The notes: generated by a model not told the origin, from the sequence alone. A stretch of 64,000 nucleotides of DNA from Xanthomonas cucurbitae (GCF_002939885.1 NZ_MDED01000007.1:1-64000); one strand, 5' to 3'. Shown: positions 30,523 through 39,981, counted from the stretch's first letter. Program-made: numbers and translations.

Positions 30523-31611
30523 CTACCCCGTCGGCGCCGACCACCGCGTCTTGGCGAGCAACTCATCGCCCCAATCAAATGCCAGGGCGCCGTCCTTGAG
30601 CAACAAGGCCACGAACGCATGGACGTTGCGCGCGAACATCTCACTGGCGTGCACCGCGCCCTGGCTGGCCAGATTCAGCGGGCCGGCAATCGTCACGCCG
30701 TCCAGCTCATAGGTTTCGCCCGCGCGCGTGGCGGCGCAATTGCCGCCGGTTTCCGCGGCCAGATCCACGATCACGCTGCCAGCGCGCATGCCACGCACCA
30801 TGTCGATGGTCACGATCTTCGGCGCGGGCCGCCCGGGCACCGCCGCAGTGCACACCACCACGTCCACGCCCTTGAGGTGGTCGGCCAGGCGGCGCTGCTG
30901 TTCGGCGCGTTCATCGTCGGTCAGCTGGCGCGCATAGCCGCCTTCGCCGGCGGCGCTGACGCCCAGATCCAGAAAGCGTGCGCCCAACGAGGCGATCTGT
31001 TCGCGCGTTTCCGGCCGCACGTCAAAGCCTTCCACCTGCGCGCCCAGCCGCTTGGCGGTGGCAATCGCCTGCAGGCCCGCCACACCGGCACCGATCACCA
31101 GCACCTTGCACGGGCGCAGGGTGCCTGCCGCGGTGGTCAGCATTGGAAAGAAGCGCGGCGCCAGTTGCGCGGCGATCAGCACCGCCTTGTAGCCGGCCAT
31201 GCCCGCCTGCGAACTCAGCACGTCCATCGCCTGCGCGCGGGTGGTACGCGGCAGCCGCTCCAATGCAAACGCGATCAGCTCGCGCCCGGCAATCGCCTGC
31301 GCGCGGGCAGGGTCGGCATCGGGTGCAAGCATGCCGATCACCACCGCCTGCACCTTGCATTGCAACAGCAACTCGGTGGGCGGTGCCTGCACGCAAAGCA
31401 GGACGTCGGCCTGCGCCAGCGTCTGCGCGTCGGCAGGCTGCGCACCGGCGGCCACATACGCGGCATCGTCCATGGCGCTGGCGCGACCGGCGTCCGGCTC
31501 GATCCAGACGTGGGCGCCGAGCGCGACCATCTTCTTGACCGTTTCCGGCGTCGCGGCCACCCGGCGTTCGCCTGCCGCCCGTTCTTTCAGCACCAGCACC
31601 TGCACAGCCAT
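30523..31611 (-). CDS. pntAa: NAD(P) transhydrogenase subunit alpha-1 (NAD-binding)
   Basis: A 362-residue protein forming domain I of transhydrogenase, which binds NAD(H). It begins with the PNT N-terminal domain (KERAAGERRVAATPETV). The NAD fold includes VLVIGAGVAGLQAIATAKRLGAQVEGFD, the RQLTDDE loop and TAAVPGRPAPKIV. The membrane part found in E. coli PntA is encoded separately as pntAb. The ATG at 31611 starts the canonical MAVQVLVLKE. An unrelated plus-strand operon separates it from pntAb. Confidence 0.96.
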   Translation of the reverse strand: MAVQVLVLKERAAGERRVAATPETVKKMVALGAHVWIEPDAGRASAMDDAAYVAAGAQPADAQTLAQADVLLCVQAPPTELLLQCKVQAVVIGMLAPDADPARAQAIAGRELIAFALERLPRTTRAQAMDVLSSQAGMAGYKAVLIAAQLAPRFFPMLTTAAGTLRPCKVLVIGAGVAGLQAIATAKRLGAQVEGFDVRPETREQIASLGARFLDLGVSAAGEGGYARQLTDDERAEQQRRLADHLKGVDVVVCTAAVPGRPAPKIVTIDMVRGMRAGSVIVDLAAETGGNCAATRAGETYELDGVTIAGPLNLASQGAVHASEMFARNVHAFVALLLKDGALAFDWGDELLAKTRWSAPTG

Positions 31612-31744
31612 GGTTGCTCCGGTCTCGCGCTCCAGTAGCGGCGATGCTAGCAGAGCGCGCGGTGCGCGCTGGCGTCGCTGCGCCCCCGGCCCATCCACGC
31701 AACAGCCATAGCGGTCAACGCCACAGCGACAGACGGTAGCGCGC

Positions 31745-34102
31745 TCAGTGCACCGTGCTGTTGGTGTGCAGCGGATCCAGCCGGTCGATCACGCCCTGCA
31801 TCGCGCTGTCGAACGCGCCGTCGTTGATGTGCTCGCGCAGGCGCCCCAGCCGCACCATCACCGCCAGTTCTTCCGGCGAGGCCACACAGAAGCGCACGCC
31901 GCGCCGGTTGACGAACAACAATCGCTGCGAGATCGGGCTCACCCACGACAGCTTGCCCGCCTGCACCTTGCCGTCCTTGTCGACGAAATCCAGCCAGGTA
32001 CCGATATCCATCGCGCGGAAGCGCTCGGCGTCGGCGCTGTCGATGCCCTGTGCCGCCGCGTCGGCCCCCAGCACCACGCTGACGCTTTCGGTCGCCGGCG
32101 GCGGCAGGTTGACCTGCGGCAGTTCCGGCAGCGCCTTTTCCAGATCCGGGCGGGCCTCGGCGATCGCCTGCAAGGTGTCGTGCAGCGCGGTGATGGCCAC
32201 CACCGTCGCATCGCCATGCAGGCCCACGCTGGCAAACACACGGTGCAGGGCCGGCTGCCAGACCTGCAACCACGGCTTGCCGATGATATAGCGGCGTGCC
32301 TGGCCCAGTTCTTCCAGCATCCCGTCGGCCAGCGCCAGCGCTTCCAGCGTGCCCGGGCCATCCTCGCCGTCGCGCAGGATCGCCATGGTCAGATGATGCA
32401 GCCACGGCTGGCGCAGGAACTCCTCCACCGCCCGCGGCAGGTCCGCGCCCTCGGGCACCCGTTGCACCAATTCCGCCAGTGCGCGGCCACGCGCCAGTTC
32501 AAGCTTTTCCTGGCCACGCTGGGTTTCAGTGGCACGACGTTCGGCGATCTCCACCCGCCGGCGGTGCTGCGACAGAAAATCGCGGAATTCCTCTTCCAGG
32601 GTCAGGAAGATCGCCAGGTTCTCGTTGAATTCGGCCACCAACCGGTCGACGATTTCCTCCACCTTGCCCATCAACACGCGCTCTGCAGCGCTGTCGCCGG
32701 TATTGCCCTCGCACGCCTCGGCCAGCGAATTGAGCAGGCGCCGTGCCGGGTGGGTCTTCTGCACGAACATCTTGCGATCCAGCAGCGCGACCTTGATGAA
32801 GGGCACCACCAACCGGCCGATCATCTCGCGCGAGCGGTTCTCCAGGTCACGTTCGTCCAGCATCACGTCGAACAGCATGCCGACCAGATCGATGGCATCT
32901 TCGTCCATCGGATCGAGTTTGGCGGTGGCCGGGTCCACGCCCAGCCGCGTGGCGCTGTTGAGGACTTCGTTCTTCAACCGCTGCGCGAGCGATTCGTTGT
33001 CGTCGCCGATCGCTGCCTGCAGGGTCGTGCTGGGTGTGGCCTGCAGCAGCGACAGCACCGACATCATCTCGCGCTGGCTCAACGGGCGCTGCTGCCCCAC
33101 TGCCACCGAGGCAGCGGAAGCGGCGCTGTCGCGCGCGGTGCGGGTCTGCCGCAACAGTTCGTGCAATGCATCCAGCAACATGCCCTGGCTACCGCCGGGA
33201 TGATCGGCGTCACCGCCGTCCATGCCGCCGCCAACGCCCTCTGCATGGCCGCGCTGCGCGGCCGCCTGCATGCGTCCACGGCTGTGCGCCCAGCGATCCA
33301 GAAAGCGATTGGCCCAAGCCGGCGCGTACTGATCGTTCGGATCCTCGCCCTCGCCTGCGCCGGCGTGCGTGGTTTCCGACTGCGGCTCCGCCATGGCGTC
33401 AGGTGCCGGCATGCGTGGCGAAGGGACGCGCCTGGGCTGGGAAATTTCTGGCATCACCCCCGCCTTGACCAAGGTTTCGTCCAGGCGCGCGTAGAGCTTG
33501 CCGATCGGCTCGGCCAGATCGCGCTCGCACAGCTTGATGAGTACCAGGCGCACTTCCGGCGCCAGGTCGCAGGTGGCGAAGGCTTCGTGGATCGCCACGC
33601 CCAGATGCTCCGGCCCGAACGGATTGGTATCGGCCACCAACTCCAGGCCACCGGCGATCCAGCCCAGACGGCGATTCACGCGCGCCAGCACCTGCTTGAA
33701 ATCGCGCAGCAGCACGGTCGCCAGGTTGCGCACCGCCAGCCGCGATTCGAGTACGTGTTCGGGCACCAGGCTCAACGGACCGGCACCCAGCTCACCCGCC
33801 AGCACCACCTCGGCCGACAACGGCGTTCCCAGCAGCAGCGCCTGCCAGCCGTCCTCCAGTTGTTGCCGGAATTGCCGCGCCACGTCCTCGCGCTTGCGCC
33901 GCAATTCGCGCATGCCATCCAGAAACAGCAATTGCGAGCTGCCGGCCGATTCGGCACGATCGAACAGCACATCGTCGAAATGTGCAACGGCAGCTGCAAA
34001 TACCTGCACGAGCGGCGGCACGAACACGTCGTGCGCCTGCACGAGCAAGCGTTGGTCACGGCCCGGGTGTCCCGACGGACTGGGCTGGAAGGTCATGCGC
34101 AA
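31745..34102 (-). CDS. DUF1631 family protein
   Basis: A large 785-residue soluble, mostly helical protein matching the DUF1631 family of beta- and gammaproteobacteria (sometimes mislabelled thymidine phosphorylase). Segments such as VKVALLDRKMFVQKTHPARRLLNSLAEA and a long charged coiled-coil near 520-560 are visible. No enzyme motif or membrane segment is seen, and the function is unknown. It is transcribed alone, with 133 bases between its stop and the divergently arranged start of pntAa. Confidence 0.85.
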   Translation of the reverse strand: MRMTFQPSPSGHPGRDQRLLVQAHDVFVPPLVQVFAAAVAHFDDVLFDRAESAGSSQLLFLDGMRELRRKREDVARQFRQQLEDGWQALLLGTPLSAEVVLAGELGAGPLSLVPEHVLESRLAVRNLATVLLRDFKQVLARVNRRLGWIAGGLELVADTNPFGPEHLGVAIHEAFATCDLAPEVRLVLIKLCERDLAEPIGKLYARLDETLVKAGVMPEISQPRRVPSPRMPAPDAMAEPQSETTHAGAGEGEDPNDQYAPAWANRFLDRWAHSRGRMQAAAQRGHAEGVGGGMDGGDADHPGGSQGMLLDALHELLRQTRTARDSAASAASVAVGQQRPLSQREMMSVLSLLQATPSTTLQAAIGDDNESLAQRLKNEVLNSATRLGVDPATAKLDPMDEDAIDLVGMLFDVMLDERDLENRSREMIGRLVVPFIKVALLDRKMFVQKTHPARRLLNSLAEACEGNTGDSAAERVLMGKVEEIVDRLVAEFNENLAIFLTLEEEFRDFLSQHRRRVEIAERRATETQRGQEKLELARGRALAELVQRVPEGADLPRAVEEFLRQPWLHHLTMAILRDGEDGPGTLEALALADGMLEELGQARRYIIGKPWLQVWQPALHRVFASVGLHGDATVVAITALHDTLQAIAEARPDLEKALPELPQVNLPPPATESVSVVLGADAAAQGIDSADAERFRAMDIGTWLDFVDKDGKVQAGKLSWVSPISQRLLFVNRRGVRFCVASPEELAVMVRLGRLREHINDGAFDSAMQGVIDRLDPLHTNSTVH

Positions 34103-34569
34103 AGGCTCCCCGCCTCTGCAGGCGTGAAAATTTCAGAACGAAAAGAAACAGACGCGGCCCCAACTTCCGCTACAGCATGGTAGGCGTTTCGCTCGCTCGC
34201 TAAGTGTGACGAATATCTCACTTTACTCGTGACCGTCCAGGGATAGCGTTTTCTCTTTCCATCCTAGCTCGCAACGCCATGGTGGAGCCTGCCACGCACG
34301 GTTATACCCGGGTCGGGGTTAAGCGTTCGACACGCCCTGTCCAGCTCGTTTCCTGCAGTGTGCATAAGCTCTTGGAAAGCAGCGTCCCGCGGTTGTCGAT
34401 GCGATCGAAGCGCTGCGTTGGAACACAACGCCATCGCCTCGCGTGGCGGCCGCCATCAACACGCAGATGCCGCTGTCACCTCGGCGTGCGGTGTCCCCGT
34501 CTGCCGGGCGGCGGCAGGCCTCGGGTAGCGCCCGTCTATAATTGCCGCACTCCCCCAGAACACTGATCC
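34103..34569. other. Divergent intergenic region, DUF1631 / nitroreductase
   Basis: No gene is recognised in these 467 bases between divergent genes. The only clear signal is a perfect TATAAT at 34537-34542, about 28 bases before the nitroreductase ATG, preceded by a GC-rich hairpin (CTGCC ... GGCAG). Short reading frames on both strands lack ribosome sites and family resemblance. Confidence 0.6.
34537..34542 (+). promoter_or_regulatory. Candidate -10 box of the nitroreductase operon
   Basis: A perfect TATAAT stands 27 bases before the ATG at 34570. The matching -35 position is poor, so an activator may be needed or the site may be weak. Confidence 0.45.
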
Positions 34570-35145
34570 ATGCACGCACCGTATTCGCTTCAGGCGCTGG
34601 ATGCGCGTCGCTCGGTCCCCTCCAAGCAGTTGGGCGAACCCGGCCCGGATGAAGACACCCTGCTGCGCATGCTGACCTCGGCCGTGCGCGTGCCCGACCA
34701 CGGCAAGCTGGTGCCGTTCCGGTTCCTGCGTATCCAAGGCGATGCACGCCACGCATTGGGCGATTTCCTCGCCGAGCGCACCCAGGCCGCCGATCCGTTG
34801 ACACCGCCGGCGGCGGTGGAAAAAGACCGCAACCGCTTCAACGATGCGCCGCTGGTGATCGTGGTGATCGCCACGCTGCGGCCGGACCACAAGGTGCCCG
34901 AGCAGGAGCAACTGCTCACTGCCGGCTGCGTGTGTTTTGCGCTGCTGCAGGCCGCGCAGGCGCATGGCTTCGGCGCGCAATGGCTGACCGCGTGGATGGC
35001 CTACGACCCGGCCGTGGGCGGCTACCTGGGCCTGCAGGAACACGAACGCATCGCCGGCTTCATCCATATCGGGACGCCGCGCCTGCAGGTGCCCGAACGC
35101 GAGCGCCCGGACCCGCGTACCCTGCTGCGCGACTGGACCCCATGA
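34570..35145 (+). CDS. Nitroreductase-family flavoprotein
   Basis: A 191-residue FMN-dependent oxidoreductase resembling E. coli YdjA. The FMN-binding region near the N-terminus reads LDARRSVPSKQLGEPGPDED, and ACVCFALLQAAQAHGFGAQWLTAW matches the family's hydrophobic core. It would reduce nitro compounds or quinones with NAD(P)H; the natural substrate is unknown. Its stop overlaps the start of the exonuclease gene, opening a four-gene coupled operon. Confidence 0.92.
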   Translation: MHAPYSLQALDARRSVPSKQLGEPGPDEDTLLRMLTSAVRVPDHGKLVPFRFLRIQGDARHALGDFLAERTQAADPLTPPAAVEKDRNRFNDAPLVIVVIATLRPDHKVPEQEQLLTAGCVCFALLQAAQAHGFGAQWLTAWMAYDPAVGGYLGLQEHERIAGFIHIGTPRLQVPERERPDPRTLLRDWTP

Positions 35146-36128
35146 GCACGCTGCCCGGCGCCATTGCAGCGGCGCTGCCGGGCGGCCCGCGACCGGAGCC
35201 GCTGTACCTGGTGGATGCCAGCCTGTACGTGTTTCGCGCCTGGCATTCGATTCCGGATGAATTCCAGGACGCGCAGGGCTGGCCGACCAACGCCGTGCAC
35301 GGGTTTGCGCGCTTTTTGCTGGACCTGCTCGAACGCGAGCAACCGCAATACATCACCATCGCCTTCGACGAGGCGCTGGACAGCTGCTTCCGGCATGCGA
35401 TCTACCCCGCCTACAAGGCCAACCGCGAACTGGCGCCGGACGCGTTGCGGCGCCAGTTCGCCCATTGCAAGGCGCTGTGTGCGGCGCTGGGGCTGAGCGT
35501 GCTGGCCCACCGCGAGTACGAGGCCGACGATCTGATCGGCAGCGCCCTGCACAGCGCGCGCGGGCACGGCCTGCGCGGGGTCATCGTCTCGGCCGACAAG
35601 GACCTGTCGCAGCTGTTGTTCGAACACGACGAGCAATGGGACTACGCGCGCAATCTGCGCTGGGGCATGGACGGAGTGAAGGCACGCCATGGCGTGCATG
35701 CCCACCAGATCGCCGACTACCTGGCGCTGTGCGGCGATGCGATCGACAACATTCCTGGCATCACCGGTATTGGCGCCAAATCGGCGGCGGTGCTGCTGGC
35801 GCATTTTGGCAGCCTGGATGCACTGCTGGAGCGCATCGACGAGATCCCGTTCCTGCGCCTGCGCGGCGCCGCGCAGATGGCGGCGCGGCTGCGCGAACAA
35901 CGCGAACATGCGCTGCTGTGGCGCCAGCTCACCACCATTGCGCTGGATGCACCACTGGACCTGGCCGCGACTGGTTTCACGCGTGCGCCGGCCGATCCCG
36001 ACATGGTGACCGGGCTCTGCGAGAGCCTGCGCTTTGGCCCGCTCACGCGCCGGCGGCTGCTGGCCGCCTGCACCGCCCCCACGCCACCACTTCCTCCCAC
36101 CTCCCTGTCCGAAGGCCCGACTGCATGA
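35142..36128 (+). CDS. 5'-3' exonuclease / flap-endonuclease-like protein
   Basis: A 328-residue protein with the FEN/XNI fold. The N-terminal PIN-like metal site is LYLVDASLYVFRA, with the acidic clusters AFDEALD and EYEADDLIGSAL and the VSADKDLSQLL motif. The helix-hairpin-helix DAIDNIPGITGIGAKSAAVLL binds DNA. It resembles the stand-alone 5' nuclease domain of DNA polymerase I and may process flaps in repair. The overlap at both ends (ATGA) ties it to the nitroreductase and NUDIX genes. Confidence 0.9.
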   Translation: MSTLPGAIAAALPGGPRPEPLYLVDASLYVFRAWHSIPDEFQDAQGWPTNAVHGFARFLLDLLEREQPQYITIAFDEALDSCFRHAIYPAYKANRELAPDALRRQFAHCKALCAALGLSVLAHREYEADDLIGSALHSARGHGLRGVIVSADKDLSQLLFEHDEQWDYARNLRWGMDGVKARHGVHAHQIADYLALCGDAIDNIPGITGIGAKSAAVLLAHFGSLDALLERIDEIPFLRLRGAAQMAARLREQREHALLWRQLTTIALDAPLDLAATGFTRAPADPDMVTGLCESLRFGPLTRRRLLAACTAPTPPLPPTSLSEGPTA

Positions 36129-36676
36129 ACCGACACGACACGCCGCCCACCGTGGTCTACGAAGGCAAGTACCAGCGCATGGTGGTGCGCGGCACCTGGG
36201 AGTACTCCGAGCGCGTGCATGCCGGCGGCCTGGCCGCGATCATCGTGGCGGTGACCCCGGACGATGCGATGCTGTTCGTCGAGCAGTTCCGCGTGCCGCT
36301 GCAGGCCCGCACCATCGAAATGCCGGCCGGGCTGGTGGGCGACGTGCATGCCGGCGAATCGATCGAACTGTCGGCCATCCGCGAGCTGGAAGAAGAAACC
36401 GGCTGGACCGCGGACCACGCGGAAGTGCTGATGATCGGCCCCAGCTCGGCCGGCGCCAGCAGCGAGAGGATCGCCTTCGTGCGCGCCACCGGGCTGCGCA
36501 AGGTCGGCGCCGGCGGCGGCGATGCCAGCGAAGACATCACCGTGCATGAAATCCCGCGCACGCAGGTCGGCGTCTGGCTGGTGCAGAAGATGGCCGAGGG
36601 CTACCAGATGGACCCCAAGCTATGGGCCGGCCTGTACCTGGCCGACCACGCGCTGGACGGCACCCCGCATGGCTGA
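36125..36676 (+). CDS. NUDIX hydrolase (ADP-ribose pyrophosphatase-like)
   Basis: A 183-residue protein with a perfect NUDIX box, GDVHAGE followed by RELEEETGW (about 76-98). The upstream EMPAGLV is characteristic of ADP-sugar pyrophosphatases. It would hydrolyse ADP-ribose or related nucleoside diphosphates. The ATG overlaps the exonuclease stop, and its own end overlaps the next gene by eight bases. Confidence 0.92.
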   Translation: MNRHDTPPTVVYEGKYQRMVVRGTWEYSERVHAGGLAAIIVAVTPDDAMLFVEQFRVPLQARTIEMPAGLVGDVHAGESIELSAIRELEEETGWTADHAEVLMIGPSSAGASSERIAFVRATGLRKVGAGGGDASEDITVHEIPRTQVGVWLVQKMAEGYQMDPKLWAGLYLADHALDGTPHG

Positions 36677-37454
36677 TGCCGTGGTCGATCCCTTGCTGGG
36701 TGCCGAGGATCCGGCGCCGTTCACCGTCTACAACGCGCAGGCCGCATCGCCCTGGCTATTGATCGCCGACCATGCCGGCCAACGCGTGCCGGCACGGCTG
36801 GCCAACCTGGGCCTGCCGCAGTTTGAGCTGAACCGCCATATCGGCTGGGATATCGGCATTGCGCAGGTCACCCGCCTGCTGGCCGAGGCGCTGGATGCGG
36901 TTGCCATCACCCAGACCTATTCGCGGCTGGTAATCGACTGCAACCGGCCCGATGGCGCCGCCAGCCGGATACCGGACATCAGCGACGGCACCACGGTGCC
37001 CGGCAATCTGCAGCTGACGCTGGCTGAGCGCCAGCAGCGCATCGATGCCATCTTCGCGCCGTACCACGACCGCATTGCCGCCGAGCTGGACGCGCGCACT
37101 GCACGCCGGCAACCGACGCTGCTGGTCTCCATGCACAGCTTCACCCCCGTGATGGCCGGCCAGGCGCGTCCTTGGCATGCCGGCGTGCTGTACCACCGCG
37201 ACACCCGGCTGGCGCATCGCCTGCTGGACGCCTTGCGCGCGGAACCGGACTTGGTGGTTGGCGACAACCAGCCGTATGCGGTGAGCGATGCCACCGACTA
37301 CGCCATTCCGGTCTACGGCGAAGGCCGCGGCCTGCCGCATGTGGAACTGGAGATCCGCCAGGACCTGATTGCCGATGCCGCCGGGCAAATGGCATGGGCG
37401 CAGCGATTGGCGCGCATCCTGCCGCCGCTGGCCGAGGCTCTGCTGCCACGGTGA
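36669..37454 (+). CDS. N-formylglutamate amidohydrolase family protein
   Basis: A 261-residue member of the FGase family (HutG-like, zinc amidohydrolases). It shows LIADHAGQRVPARL, NRHIGWDIGI, the RLVIDCNRP segment and SMHSFTPVM with likely metal and substrate residues. No hut operon is in view, so the substrate may differ from N-formylglutamate. It closes the nitroreductase operon. Its last 34 bases were duplicated 206 bases downstream. Confidence 0.9.
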   Translation: MADAVVDPLLGAEDPAPFTVYNAQAASPWLLIADHAGQRVPARLANLGLPQFELNRHIGWDIGIAQVTRLLAEALDAVAITQTYSRLVIDCNRPDGAASRIPDISDGTTVPGNLQLTLAERQQRIDAIFAPYHDRIAAELDARTARRQPTLLVSMHSFTPVMAGQARPWHAGVLYHRDTRLAHRLLDALRAEPDLVVGDNQPYAVSDATDYAIPVYGEGRGLPHVELEIRQDLIADAAGQMAWAQRLARILPPLAEALLPR

Positions 37455-37493
37455 CCGTCTTGCAGCACACGGGGACAAACAACAGGTCCCCAC

Positions 37494-37558
37494 GTAGGAG
37501 CGCACCTGGGCGCGAATGCCTTACCGATAAAGCCCCTCGCGCCCAGGTGCGCTCCTAC
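37494..37558. repeat. Palindromic GTAGGAGCG repeat, copy B
   Basis: GTAGGAGCGCACCTGGGCGCG and its reverse complement (allowing a few changes) flank AATGCCTTACCGATAAAGCCC. It lies in the first unit of the 206-base duplication, downstream of the amidohydrolase gene. Confidence 0.88.
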
Positions 37559-37699
37559 AGAGGACCTGCCCTTCGCGCGCGCGCCAGCGCATCGACACTT
37601 TCCGGCTCGACCTGCAGCCGGGCTGAGCCGCCGCTGGCCGAGGGCCTGCTGCCACGGTGACCGTCTTGCTACACACAGGGACAAACAACAGGTACACAC

Positions 37700-37764
37700 G
37701 TAGGAGCGCACCTGGGCGCGAATGCCTTACCGATAAAGCCCCTCGCGCCCAGGTGCGCTCCTAC
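37700..37764. repeat. Palindromic GTAGGAGCG repeat, copy C
   Basis: Identical in arms and core to copy B and lying in the second duplication unit. The near identity of B and C indicates a recent duplication rather than two independent insertions. Confidence 0.88.
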
Positions 37765-37846
37765 AGAGGACGTGCCCTTCGCGCGGGGGACGGGCGACCC
37801 ACGCCGTTATGACGGGTTCCCCGCGTCGCGGCACACGTCACGGCAC

Positions 37847-38788
37847 TCAGGCAAACCGATCCGTCGCACGCACCAGCGCATCGACATTTTCCGGCTCGAA
37901 CGCCGAATGCCCTGCAGCCGGGCTGATCTCCAGCTGCGCCTTCGGCCACACCTTGTGCAGATCCCAGGCGCTTTGCAGCGGGCAGACCACGTCGTAACGG
38001 CCGTGCACGATCACGCCGGGAATGTCGGCGATGCGGTGCGCGTCGCGCAGCAACTGGCCTTCCACCTCGAAGAAGCCCTGGTTGACGAAGTAGTGGTTCT
38101 CGATGCGGGCGAAGGCCAACGCAAAGTGCGCGTCCTCGTGCCCGGTAACGAAGTCCTCGTCCACATGCAGGAAGCTGGTGGCGCCTTCCCACACGCTCCA
38201 GGCCTTGGCGGCGGCCAGCCGCGTGGCCTCGTCGTCGCTGGTCAGGCGGCGATGGAAGGCAGCGATCAGGTCGCCACGTTCCTCGGTCGGAATCGCGTTG
38301 ATGTAGTGCTCCCAGGCATCCGGGAACAGCCGGCTGGCACCTTCCTGGTAGAACCATTCCAGCTCGAAGCGGCGCAGCAGGAAGATGCCGCGCAGCACCA
38401 GCTCGGTGACCTGCTGCGGGTGGGTCTGTGCATAGGCCAGCGCCAGCGTCGAGCCCCAGCTGCCACCGAACACCTGCCAACGCTCGATGCCCAGGTGCGT
38501 GCGCAGGCGTTCGATGTCGGCCACCAGATCCCAGGTGGTGTTGTCGGTGAGATCGGCATGCGGGGTGGAACGGCCCGAACCGCGCTGGTCGAACAGCACG
38601 ATGCGGTACTTGGCCGGGTCGTGGAAGCGCCGCATCTTGGCGTTGCAACCGCCACCCGGGCCGCCGTGCAGCAGGACCACCGGTTTGCCTTGCGGGTTGC
38701 CGCACTGTTCGAAATACAGCGTGTGGCGGTCGTCGACCTGCAGGCTGCCCTGCTCGTAGGGGGCGATCTCGGGATAGAGCGTGCGCAT
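37847..38788 (-). CDS. pip: Proline iminopeptidase
   Basis: A 313-residue alpha/beta hydrolase that removes N-terminal proline from peptides. HGGPGGG (41-47) forms the oxyanion region. The triad is Ser110 (GGSWGS), Asp266 (GRYDVVCP) and His294 (AAGHSAF), the same numbering as the crystallised Xanthomonas enzyme. Cytoplasmic. It is transcribed alone on the minus strand and converges on the duplicated region. Confidence 0.97.
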   Translation of the reverse strand: MRTLYPEIAPYEQGSLQVDDRHTLYFEQCGNPQGKPVVLLHGGPGGGCNAKMRRFHDPAKYRIVLFDQRGSGRSTPHADLTDNTTWDLVADIERLRTHLGIERWQVFGGSWGSTLALAYAQTHPQQVTELVLRGIFLLRRFELEWFYQEGASRLFPDAWEHYINAIPTEERGDLIAAFHRRLTSDDEATRLAAAKAWSVWEGATSFLHVDEDFVTGHEDAHFALAFARIENHYFVNQGFFEVEGQLLRDAHRIADIPGVIVHGRYDVVCPLQSAWDLHKVWPKAQLEISPAAGHSAFEPENVDALVRATDRFA

Positions 38789-38926
38789 GCGTCGGTCCTG
38801 GGCGAAAGCGCTGATTGTATCGGCCCGCCGTGAGGGGCACCGCCCCTGGATCTGGCACGGTGCGCGATCGTGCACGCCACTGCGCGTGACGCTGCCTGGC
38901 CCAACGCACGGCAGCGGCCGGGCGCC

Positions 38927-39781
38927 TCACACTGCCACGCCCGGCTCCCAGCAGCCCAGGCTCACCCGATCGCGCTGTTCCAGATCCCGATGCGTGGCCA
39001 CCCGAGCGAATCCATGCGTGCGCAGCAAGGCCGCCACCGCCTCACCCTGGTCCCAGCCATGCTCGAGCAGCAACCACCCGCCGCTGCGCAGGTGCGCCGG
39101 TGCATCGGCCACGATCTGGCGGATATCGTCCAGCCCATCGCTGCCGGAAGCCAGTGCGCTGGCCGGTTCGTGGCGCAGATCGCCCTGCGCCAGATGCGGG
39201 TCGCCGGCGGCGATATACGGAGGGTTGCTCGCGATCAGGTCGAAGCGCTCGCCCGCCAGCGGCACGAACCAGCTGCCGTGGCGGAACTGCACGTTCGATA
39301 GGCGATGACGATCGGCGTTGCGTCGGGCGACGGCCAGCGCGGCCGCACTGGCGTCGGTGGCGACCACCTGGGCCTGCGGGCGTTCGCTGGCAAGGGCCAG
39401 GGCGATCGCGCCACTGCCGGTGCCCAGGTCGGCCACCCGGCGGCCTGGGGCGTGGTCCAGCCGCTCCAGGGCCAGCTCCACCAGCGTTTCGGTATCGGCG
39501 CGCGGGATCAGCGTGGCCGGGGACACCTCCAGATCCAGCGTCCAGAAGCCACGCGAGCCGGTCAGGTAGGCCACCGGCTCGCCGGCCACACGCCGCTGCA
39601 CCAGGGCTTCGAACGCGGTGGCGAGGGGCGCCGGCACCGGATCGCGGCCGTGCGCGAACAACCAGGCGCGGTCGCGGCCCAGGGCATGCAGCAGCAGCGG
39701 CTCGGCATCGCGGCGATCGATGCGTTGCGCTGCCCGGTGCAGCAATTGATCGGCAGCAAGACCGCCGGACACATCGCTCAT
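38927..39781 (-). CDS. prmC: Release factor glutamine methyltransferase
   Basis: A 284-residue SAM-dependent enzyme that methylates the GGQ glutamine of release factors. The SAM site is [15 protein letters not shown] and the catalytic NPPY motif is in [13 protein letters not shown]. The N-terminal helical domain reads about 1-75. In many bacteria it follows prfA; here it stands about 29 kb away, divergent from ahpC. Confidence 0.95.
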   Translation of the reverse strand: MSDVSGGLAADQLLHRAAQRIDRRDAEPLLLHALGRDRAWLFAHGRDPVPAPLATAFEALVQRRVAGEPVAYLTGSRGFWTLDLEVSPATLIPRADTETLVELALERLDHAPGRRVADLGTGSGAIALALASERPQAQVVATDASAAALAVARRNADRHRLSNVQFRHGSWFVPLAGERFDLIASNPPYIAAGDPHLAQGDLRHEPASALASGSDGLDDIRQIVADAPAHLRSGGWLLLEHGWDQGEAVAALLRTHGFARVATHRDLEQRDRVSLGCWEPGVAV

Positions 39782-39869
39782 ACGATTCAGCCACTCGTGG
39801 GAAACCTCGGCGGACCATTATCCGGGACCGCTGCCCGCAGCGTTTCGGCAGATGCCGCCTACAAGGTCG

Positions 39870-39906
39870 ATAGCCGAAGACTATCTATGCAATCCCATTA
39901 ATCGAT
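39870..39906 (+). promoter_or_regulatory. Probable OxyR-binding site of ahpC
   Basis: The OxyR consensus is ATAG-N7-CTAT-N7-ATAG-N7-CTAT. Here ATAG (39870-39873) and CTAT (39881-39884) are perfect and correctly spaced. The next two elements in register are ATCC (39892-39895) and CGAT (39903-39906), so 13 of 16 key bases match. The site ends directly at the -35 box, the right place for activation. Confidence 0.78.
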
Positions 39907-39935
39907 TTGAGGAATCTATCGATCCTGCCTACCAT
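39907..39935 (+). promoter_or_regulatory. Promoter of ahpC
   Basis: TTGAGG (39907-39912) and TACCAT (39930-39935) are separated by exactly 17 bases. They lie about 45 bases before the ahpC ATG and abut the OxyR site. Confidence 0.65.
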
Positions 39936-39981
39936 GGCGCCTGTTCCATCCCCCTCCCCCTTCATCGCACGAGGAAACTGA

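Larger units (their letters stand above)
37421..37786. repeat. Tandem duplication of two convergent gene tails, period 206
   Basis: Bases 37421 to about 37580 recur at 37627 to about 37786, exactly 206 bases on, with a few changes. The unit contains the 3' end of the amidohydrolase gene, a spacer with GGGACAAACAACAGG and one GTAGGAGCG palindrome. Between the units, 37584-37626 is a degenerate copy of the 3' end of pip (compare 37873-37926), missing 11 bases. One ancestral tail-to-tail junction was therefore doubled. Confidence 0.85.

Noticed and set aside
34932-35145. Extended N-terminus of the exonuclease reaching back to 34932
   Set aside because: The extension overlaps the nitroreductase coding region. 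The ATG at 35142 forms the usual ATGA coupling and starts at the PIN-domain boundary.
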